Below, one piece after another: positions 1-4,116 of a DNA stretch of 6,644 nucleotides (position 1 is the first letter of the stretch; each line of letters opens with the position of its first letter). Below the pieces are notes generated by a model. It saw only the letters and a list, made by a program, of their open reading frames with translations, had not been told where the DNA came from and ran no database searches. This DNA is from Spirochaetaceae bacterium (GTDB taxonomy: Bacteria > Spirochaetota > Spirochaetia > Treponematales > Breznakiellaceae), in assembly GCA_031278575.1 (NCBI GenBank), contig JAITKD010000100.1, positions 1 through 6,644 on the forward strand. The letters run 5' to 3'. Made by a program: the position numbers and the translations under genes.

Positions 1-30
1 GCCTAACGTGTTTAACTGTGGGCAAGTCGC

Positions 31-74
31 TTAGGGAAACGCTGATTAACTTGACGCTAATCGCGTTTCCCTAA
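31..74. repeat. Long perfect inverted repeat (hairpin 1)
   Basis: TTAGGGAAACGC at 31-42 is exactly complementary to GCGTTTCCCTAA at 63-74. Inside it, GATTA (44-48) pairs with TAATC (58-62), with only base 43 bulged, leaving a 9-base loop. The stem is therefore 17 base pairs. No T-run follows on either strand, so it does not look like a classical terminator. It may be part of a mobile or intergenic palindromic repeat. Function unknown. Confidence 0.8.
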
Positions 75-94
75 TGTATTTGCTCATTTCATTG

Positions 95-125
95 CGCAAA
101 TAGGGTAAACTTTGTTTACCTTGCG
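95..125. repeat. Inverted repeat (hairpin 2)
   Basis: GGTAAAC (104-110) and GTTTACC (114-120) form a perfect 7-bp stem with a 3-base loop. It is extended by CGCAA (95-99) pairing with TTGCG (121-125), with bases 100-103 bulged on one side. This is the second of three hairpins in a row. No adjacent T-run. Function unknown. Confidence 0.7.
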
Positions 126-323
126 TTAAAGTAGCATTGATTTATTCTCGATTGAATAAATCAGTGCTTCCCTAGGTTGCCATCCGGCGCCGTTATTGCC
201 ATAGGTAACATACCACCCTCCTCCTGAAGAAGCATCACTAGACATTGTTGGAACCGCCGCCGTCCACTTTTTACCGTTGTCGGAATAGTGCGGGACAAAA
301 TAGCGGAAAAAGCAAAAAAACAA
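126..323 (-). other. Doubtful short reading frame, possible gene remnant
   Basis: A minus-strand frame of 65 codons whose only start is a TTG inside a poly-T stretch, with no Shine-Dalgarno sequence. The stretch YSDNGKKWTAAVP and the glycine- and tryptophan-rich part that follows (GGGWYVTYGNNGAGWQP) look more protein-like than most shadow frames. They could be the C-terminal end of a lost surface or secreted protein. The frame ends within the hairpin region. Upstream it stays open for about 23 more codons without an ATG. I recognise no family, and it may equally be chance. Confidence 0.2.
134..167. repeat. Inverted repeat (hairpin 3)
   Basis: The 14-base arm at 134-147 pairs with 154-167. 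Its core GATTTATTC/GAATAAATC is perfect, and one G-T wobble (137 with 164) lies in the outer part. The loop is 148-153. The following TTCCCTA at 168-174 is complementary to TAGGGAA at 32-38 in hairpin 1. The three hairpins could therefore fold into one branched structure. Function unknown. Confidence 0.75.
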
Positions 324-339
324 GTTTTTTTTAAAAAAA
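314..339. repeat. A/T homopolymer block
   Basis: Seven A and a C (314-321) are followed after two A by G and eight T (324-332), then seven A (333-339). AAAAAAAC and GTTTTTTT are complementary, and so are the T8 and A7 runs. Such tracts bend DNA, melt easily and are prone to slippage. It marks the border between the AT-rich left part and the GC-rich right part of the upstream region. Confidence 0.6.
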
Positions 340-441
340 GGGATTATTTTGAAAATAAACCGCTGGGGGGTGGCGCGCGGTCCGAAACGCTTTTAGGGGG
401 CCTTTTTTCGCCGCTTTGAACTCGGAATTACGCGCGGCGCC

Positions 442-470
442 TTGACAGAGCCCGTTTAATCAAATAGACT
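442..470 (+). promoter_or_regulatory. Predicted sigma70-type promoter for the tRNA-Leu transcript
   Basis: A perfect -35 box TTGACA (442-447) is followed after exactly 17 bases by TAGACT (465-470), which matches TATAAT at four of six positions, including the first two and the last. Transcription would start near 477. The first gene downstream is tRNA-Leu at 633, about 155 bases away, so the primary transcript would carry a long 5' leader. A second TATTAT at 476-481 is at the wrong distance from this -35 box. Confidence 0.6.
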
Positions 471-476
471 CTGACT

Positions 477-632
477 ATTATGGGTACGCCCTTATCACCG
501 GATCGCGGGGCGGCGGCCGTCTCTTGAAGGGGTCCCCAAGGGGACTCCCGCGGGGATTTATGAACCTCCCCTCCCTGAAGCTCCCCGCGAAGCGGGTTCC
601 GGGGTATTAGACCCCGTTGCGGATAAAAAAGC
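477..632 (+). other. GC-rich structured leader ahead of tRNA-Leu
   Basis: If the promoter at 442-470 is real, this stretch is transcribed before the tRNA. It can form several small hairpins: GTCCCC/GGGGAC at 532-537/540-545 (only a 2-base loop), GGGGA/TCCCC at 552-556/567-571, CCCGC/GCGGG at 584-588/592-596 and CGGGG/CCCCG at 600-604/612-616. None is followed by a clear T-run in the + direction. RNase P would remove it during tRNA maturation. I see no signature of a known RNA family such as SRP RNA. Confidence 0.3.
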
Positions 633-713
633 GCGAGAGTGGTGAAACTGGTAGACACGCCAGACTTAGGATCTGGTGCCTTCGGCATAAGGGTTCAAGT
701 CCCTTCTCTCGCA
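633..713 (+). tRNA. tRNA-Leu, anticodon UAG
   Basis: The full cloverleaf is visible. The acceptor stem is GCGAGAG (633-639) with CTCTCGC (706-712). The anticodon stem is CCAGA (660-664) with TCTGG (672-676), and the loop CTTAGGA gives anticodon UAG (667-669), which reads CUN leucine codons. There is a long type-II variable arm TGCC-TTC-GGCA (677-687), as expected for leucine. The T arm is AAGGG/CCCTT with TTCAAGT in the loop. The discriminator base is A713, the usual base for leucine tRNAs. CCA is not encoded and must be added after transcription, unlike in enterobacteria. It lies 174 bases upstream of tig and may have its own transcript. Confidence 0.95.
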
Positions 714-750
714 AAGGTCAACGCCGGGAGCGGGAATAGGGGGATTTGAA

Positions 751-782
751 CGGCGCCCGGTAAAAGACGCGCCGGCGTATTT
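751..782 (+). terminator. Possible weak terminator after tRNA-Leu
   Basis: CGGCGC (751-756) pairs with GCGCCG (769-774) around a 12-base loop, followed shortly by a run of four T (779-782). A wider pairing, ACGCCGG (721-727) with CCGGCGT (772-778), competes with it. The T-run is short, so termination may be partial, allowing read-through from the tRNA promoter into tig. Confidence 0.3.
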
Positions 783-836
783 TGGGAGAAAAACCAGGAT
801 ATTAGCCCCGGTAGATGTAAAAAAGTAAAAAAAGAC

Positions 837-865
837 ATGATTTATTTTCCAAAATTTAGTATATT
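837..865 (+). promoter_or_regulatory. Possible promoter for the tig operon
   Basis: TATATT at 860-865 is close to the -10 consensus. The matching -35 position (837-842, ATGATT) is poor. Transcription would start about 872, leaving a leader of about 16 bases that just includes the Shine-Dalgarno sequence. The surrounding 820-870 stretch is strikingly AT-rich compared with the genes, as promoters often are. No CIRCE repeat or paired CtsR site is visible. Confidence 0.3.
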
Positions 866-875
866 TTAAAGGATC

Positions 876-881
876 AAGAGG
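876..881 (+). promoter_or_regulatory. Shine-Dalgarno sequence that fixes the GTG start of tig
   Basis: AAGAGG ends six bases before the GTG at 888. No ATG with a comparable site precedes the conserved N-terminal region, so this decides the start. Confidence 0.7.
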
Positions 882-887
882 AAAAAC

Positions 888-2255
888 GTGGCCATAAGCA
901 GAGTAATAACCCCCGTGGAACATTCTCAGGTTAAATTAACCATCACCGTTGATAAAGAAGATGTTCATGACCAGTATGATAAACTGGTAGCCGATTACTG
1001 TAAAACGCTTCAGCTTCCGGGTTTCCGCCGGGGGAAGATCCCCCGGAATGTATTGGAACGGAAACTGGGGGATACCCTCAAGGGCGAAGCCCTGAACCGG
1101 ATTATAGAAAAATCCATCACCGATGTTTTTGAGGACGAGGAGTTCCCCAAAGAAAACCGGCCCCTCCCCTACGCCGTCCCCCAGTTAGCGGGTGAACCCG
1201 CCCTGGATATGGGGGCGGATTTGAATTTTTCCGTAACCTATGACGTGTTTCCCCGCATAACCCTGGGGCCCTGGAAGGGGCTGGAGCTTGAAATTCCCAA
1301 CGTCCGCCTTACCGGCGAGGATATAAACCGGGAATTGGAGCTTATCCGGAACCGGAACGCCATTGTTTTGGACAAAGATGACGACGCCCCGGCGGTAACG
1401 GGTGATGTGGTTACCGTAAATTATGGGGAACTTTCCGAAACCGGGGAACCCCTGGCGGGAACGGACCGGGAGGACTTTGTTTTTACCCTGGGGTCGGGAT
1501 ATAATATTTTTAAGTTTGACGATGAACTTATGGGGATGAAAAAGGGCGAAACCAGGGATATTGAAAAATCCTATCCCGATGATTTTGACGATAAGGACCT
1601 GGCGGGGAAACACAAAAAAATCAGGGTAACCCTTACGGCGCTCAAGGAGAAAAAACTCCCCGATTTGGATGATGATCTTGCCCAGGATGTGGATGAAAAA
1701 TTTGAGACTCTGGAGGACCTTAAAACCGATGTCAAGAAACGGTTAAACCGGAATCTGGAAAACCGGCTTCGGGGGATCAAAATAAACAAAATCCTGGAAA
1801 AGGTCATGGAAACCTCTCCGGTGGAACTGCCCGAATCCATGATCCGCATGGAACTCGATTCCCGGTGGCGGAATTTAGCCCGCCGTTTTAATACCTCCCC
1901 CGAGGAATTGGAAAAAACAATGGCCCGTTCCGGCCAGGACGCCGAGGCCATTCGGAAAGAATGGCGGCCCGATACCATAAAGGCCCTCCACAGCCGGCTC
2001 ATTGTGGAAACCCTGATAAAGGACCAGGGCTTTGAAGCTTCCGATGAGGAGGTGGAAAAAAACTATGTATCCTTAGCCGCGGAAGCGAATGTTTCGGTGG
2101 AGGAAATAAAAAAGTATTACGCCCAGGAAAATATGGTAGAATATCTAAAGGAGGATATCAAGGAGCGGAAACTCTATGATCTTCTTTTCGCGGAAAATAA
2201 ATTCATCCCCGGTCCTCAGGGTAATTATGTGGATCTGGTGGGTCATAATGGTTAA
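888..2255 (+). CDS. tig: Trigger factor, ribosome-bound chaperone and peptidyl-prolyl isomerase
   Basis: The protein has 455 residues, slightly longer than the usual 430-450. The three expected parts are in order. The N-terminal ribosome-binding domain (about 1-150) carries the signature GFRRGKIP at 45-52, which in the family docks on ribosomal protein L23. An FKBP-like prolyl isomerase domain (about 165-253) begins with GDVVTVNYG and contains FDDELMGMKKGE. A charged helical C-terminal substrate-binding domain follows (about 260-435). A short extra tail ends in YVDLVGHNG. In the cytoplasm it shields nascent chains at the tunnel exit. The GTG start is chosen because AAGAGG sits six bases upstream and the residues that follow (LTITV) match the normal family beginning. 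It is the first gene of the operon, and clpP starts 9 bases after its stop. No frame damage or missing signature seen. Confidence 0.96.
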   Translation: MAISRVITPVEHSQVKLTITVDKEDVHDQYDKLVADYCKTLQLPGFRRGKIPRNVLERKLGDTLKGEALNRIIEKSITDVFEDEEFPKENRPLPYAVPQLAGEPALDMGADLNFSVTYDVFPRITLGPWKGLELEIPNVRLTGEDINRELELIRNRNAIVLDKDDDAPAVTGDVVTVNYGELSETGEPLAGTDREDFVFTLGSGYNIFKFDDELMGMKKGETRDIEKSYPDDFDDKDLAGKHKKIRVTLTALKEKKLPDLDDDLAQDVDEKFETLEDLKTDVKKRLNRNLENRLRGIKINKILEKVMETSPVELPESMIRMELDSRWRNLARRFNTSPEELEKTMARSGQDAEAIRKEWRPDTIKALHSRLIVETLIKDQGFEASDEEVEKNYVSLAAEANVSVEEIKKYYAQENMVEYLKEDIKERKLYDLLFAENKFIPGPQGNYVDLVGHNG

Positions 2256-2264
2256 GAGACGAAT

Positions 2265-2879
2265 ATGAAAGAAAACATGAATAGCCTTGTTCCGATAGTG
2301 GTCGAACAAACCGGAACGGGGGAACGATCCTATGATATATATTCCCGGCTCCTCAAGGACCGGATTGTGTTTTTGGACGGGGAGATCAACGATATCACCG
2401 CGGATCTGGTGGTGGCCCAGCTCCTTTTTTTAGACGGCCAGGATACGGAAAAGGACATCAACCTGTATATTAATTCCCCCGGAGGCTCGGTTACCGCGGG
2501 GCTGGCGATATACGATACCATGCAGTACGTCAAGTCCGATGTGCAGACGATATGCCTGGGGCAGGCGGCCAGCATGGGCGCCCTGATCCTCACCGCGGGG
2601 GCGGCGGGAAAACGGCTTGCCCTGCCCTCGTCCCGGGTACTCATCCACCAGCCATGGGGGGGGGCCCAGGGACAGGCCAAGGATATCGGTATCCAGGCCA
2701 AGGAAATTTTACGATTAAAAAAGCTCACGATTGAATATTTCGCGAAACATACGGGTAAAGAAATAGCCCAAATTGCCGTAGATATGGAAAGGGACTTTTA
2801 TATGTCCGCGGCGGACGCGGTGGCTTACGGTGTAGTAGATCGGGTATTAACGAGGGAGAAATATGGCACGGCTTCGTAA
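2265..2879 (+). CDS. clpP: ATP-dependent Clp protease, proteolytic subunit ClpP
   Basis: A 204-residue serine peptidase, of normal length, that forms the double-ring degradation chamber in the cytoplasm. The catalytic triad is Ser103 (in GQAASMGA), His128 (in HQPWGG) and Asp177 (in MERDFYMS). The spacings of 25 and 49 residues equal those of E. coli Ser97-His122-Asp171. The N-terminal LVPIVVEQT matches the start of mature ClpP, so any propeptide is only about six residues. The ATG at 2265 has a weak AGAG upstream, and Met5 (2277) is an alternative. The codons after the catalytic His make a run of nine G (2656-2664), partly because Trp131 replaces the more usual residue. Its last 17 bases overlap clpX, so the two subunits of ClpXP are probably made in coupled amounts. 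Treponemes often have a second clpP elsewhere; that cannot be judged here. Confidence 0.97.
   Translation: MKENMNSLVPIVVEQTGTGERSYDIYSRLLKDRIVFLDGEINDITADLVVAQLLFLDGQDTEKDINLYINSPGGSVTAGLAIYDTMQYVKSDVQTICLGQAASMGALILTAGAAGKRLALPSSRVLIHQPWGGAQGQAKDIGIQAKEILRLKKLTIEYFAKHTGKEIAQIAVDMERDFYMSAADAVAYGVVDRVLTREKYGTAS
2656..2664 (+). repeat. Run of nine G inside clpP
   Basis: The run covers the codons TGG-GGG-GGG-GCC for Trp131-Gly132-Gly133-Ala134, three residues after catalytic His128. A change of one base would shift the frame and remove Asp177. Confidence 0.9.
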
Positions 2880-4116
2880 CGGTTCCGGCGGGTATGAGCG
2901 CTCTTGTTCCTTTTGCGGGAAGAGCGCCGATATGGCACGGCGTCTTATCGCCGGACCCAATGATGTGTTTATCTGTGACGAATGTGTGGAGGTATGCCGG
3001 AAGATCCTCTCCGAGGAGGATCACGATCTTTCCACCCAGTTTACCGGGGATATTCCCACGCCAAAGGAAATAAAAAGTTACCTGGACCTCTTTATCATCG
3101 GCCAGGATAACGCCAAAAAAGCCCTTTCCGTGGCGGTGTACAACCACTACAAACGGATCGCGAACCCCGCCAAGGAACCGGATGACGTGGAAATCGAAAA
3201 ATCCAACGTCCTCCTCATCGGTCCCACGGGAACGGGGAAAACCCTGCTGGCAAAAACCCTGGCCAAAAAACTCAAAGTACCCTTTGCCATTGTGGACGCC
3301 ACCACCCTGACCGAAGCGGGATATGTGGGGGAGGACGTGGAGAACATCCTCCTCAAACTTATCCAAAACGCCGGAGGTAATATCGCCGCCGCGGAACGGG
3401 GCATCGTATATATCGACGAGATCGATAAGATCGCCCGGAAGGGAGAAAACGTCTCCATTACCCGGGATGTTTCCGGGGAGGGGGTTCAGCAGGCCCTCCT
3501 CAAGATCATCGAAGGGACCATCGCCTCGGTTCCCCCCCAGGGGGGGCGCAAACACCCGAACCAGGAGATGATCCGCATCGACACCACGGATATCCTCTTT
3601 ATCTGCGGCGGGGCCTTTGTGGGGCTGGATAAATTTATCGAACAGCGGGTGGTCCAGCATCCCATGGGGTTCGGGACGGATGCCAAGATAAAATCCGAAC
3701 GGAACCTGAAGGAACTCTACGATTCCCTCCATCCCGACGACCTTATCCATTTTGGGATGATCCCCGAATTTATCGGCCGGCTTCCCATTACGGTGAGCCT
3801 GGAGGAGCTGAAAAAAGAAGACCTCCGGCGGATCATCACCGAACCCCGGAACGCCATCGTAAAACAATACCAGGCGTCCCTGGCCATAGACGACGTAAAG
3901 CTGGAATTTACCGAAGACGCCATCAACGCCATCGCCGACACGGCGATCAAACAAAAAACCGGCGCCCGGGGTTTACGGGCCATTGTCGAACGGCTTATGA
4001 CGGATATTATGTTTGAAATTCCCTCTATGGAAGGGGGAAAACGGGTGGTGATTACCCAGGACGTCGTAGAAAAATCAGAACCCCCGGAAATTCACCCGCT
4101 TCAAAAAAGCGCATGA
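2863..4116 (+). CDS. clpX: ATP-dependent Clp protease, ATPase and unfoldase subunit ClpX
   Basis: A 417-residue AAA+ unfoldase (E. coli 424) that recognises substrates, unfolds them with ATP and passes them to ClpP. An N-terminal C4 zinc-binding domain has Cys15, Cys18, Cys38 and Cys41. Then come Walker A GPTGTGKT (120-127), pore loop GYVG (153-156), Walker B with Asp185-Glu186 in IDEIDK, and second pore loop RKH (229-231). The ClpP-docking loop MGF (268-270) is a variant of IGF. An arginine-finger candidate Arg306 (GRLP) and sensor-2 GARGLR (367-372) follow. The ATG at 2863 lies inside the end of clpP and is preceded by GAGGGAG at 2852-2858. No other start would keep the whole zinc domain. 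It overlaps clpP by 17 bases and lon by 4, which implies translational coupling. A C7-A-G7 block lies in the pore-loop-2 codons. Confidence 0.98.
   Translation: MARLRNGSGGYERSCSFCGKSADMARRLIAGPNDVFICDECVEVCRKILSEEDHDLSTQFTGDIPTPKEIKSYLDLFIIGQDNAKKALSVAVYNHYKRIANPAKEPDDVEIEKSNVLLIGPTGTGKTLLAKTLAKKLKVPFAIVDATTLTEAGYVGEDVENILLKLIQNAGGNIAAAERGIVYIDEIDKIARKGENVSITRDVSGEGVQQALLKIIEGTIASVPPQGGRKHPNQEMIRIDTTDILFICGGAFVGLDKFIEQRVVQHPMGFGTDAKIKSERNLKELYDSLHPDDLIHFGMIPEFIGRLPITVSLEELKKEDLRRIITEPRNAIVKQYQASLAIDDVKLEFTEDAINAIADTAIKQKTGARGLRAIVERLMTDIMFEIPSMEGGKRVVITQDVVEKSEPPEIHPLQKSA
3532..3546 (+). repeat. C7-A-G7 inverted homopolymer inside clpX
   Basis: Seven C, one A and seven G encode Pro224-Pro225-Gln226-Gly227-Gly228, just before the RKH pore loop. 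The two runs are mutually complementary. The amino acids are normal for the family; the choice of CCC and GGG codons creates the tract. Confidence 0.9.
4097..4111 (+). promoter_or_regulatory. Small hairpin directly before the lon start, no Shine-Dalgarno
   Basis: CGCTT (4097-4101) pairs with AAGCG (4107-4111) around CAAAA, ending one base before the lon ATG at 4113. No GGAG-like sequence stands at a proper distance; the nearest GGA (4086-4088) is 24 bases away. Ribosomes finishing clpX would open the hairpin, so lon translation probably depends on clpX translation (inference). Confidence 0.4.

Larger units (their letters stand above)
1..632. other. Non-coding region upstream of the tRNA, no confident protein gene
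   Basis: I see no convincing protein gene here. The left third (about 1-180) is AT-rich and dominated by three hairpins. The middle (about 180-340) holds a doubtful minus-strand frame and an A/T homopolymer block. The right part (about 360-632) is GC-rich, with short C and G runs, a strong promoter and several small hairpins leading to the tRNA. The composition shift near 340-360 suggests DNA of two origins. The frame at 428-688 on the minus strand is low-complexity, runs into the tRNA and resembles no family I recognise. Confidence 0.6.

Noticed and set aside
51..79. TTGACG at 51-56 as a -35 box
   Set aside because: No acceptable -10 box follows at 16-18 bases and the site overlaps the loop and stem of hairpin 1.
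1..131. Integron attC site: GCCTAAC at 1-7 fits the core consensus and GTTAAAG at 125-131 nearly does
   Set aside because: The second core misses the last consensus base, the two ends are not properly complementary, and no cassette gene or integrase is visible. The window begins exactly at the first core, so context is lacking.
715..721. AGGTCAA resembling half of a CtsR heat-shock operator
   Set aside because: Only one half-site is present and no second heptad at the required distance; no CIRCE repeat is seen either.
666..923. Minus-strand frame across tRNA-Leu ending in RRDLNPYAEG
   Set aside because: This peptide is the familiar false product of translating the antisense strand of a tRNA gene.
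2277..2279. Alternative ATG start for clpP (Met5)
   Set aside because: It would also give a normal protein, but AGAG upstream of 2265 is slightly better placed. The choice remains open and changes only four residues.
2725..3954. A 409-codon minus-strand frame opposite clpX
   Set aside because: It is a shadow of clpX. The codon bias of the gene makes reverse stop codons rare, and the translated product is rich in G, F, P, D and V without any recognisable domain.
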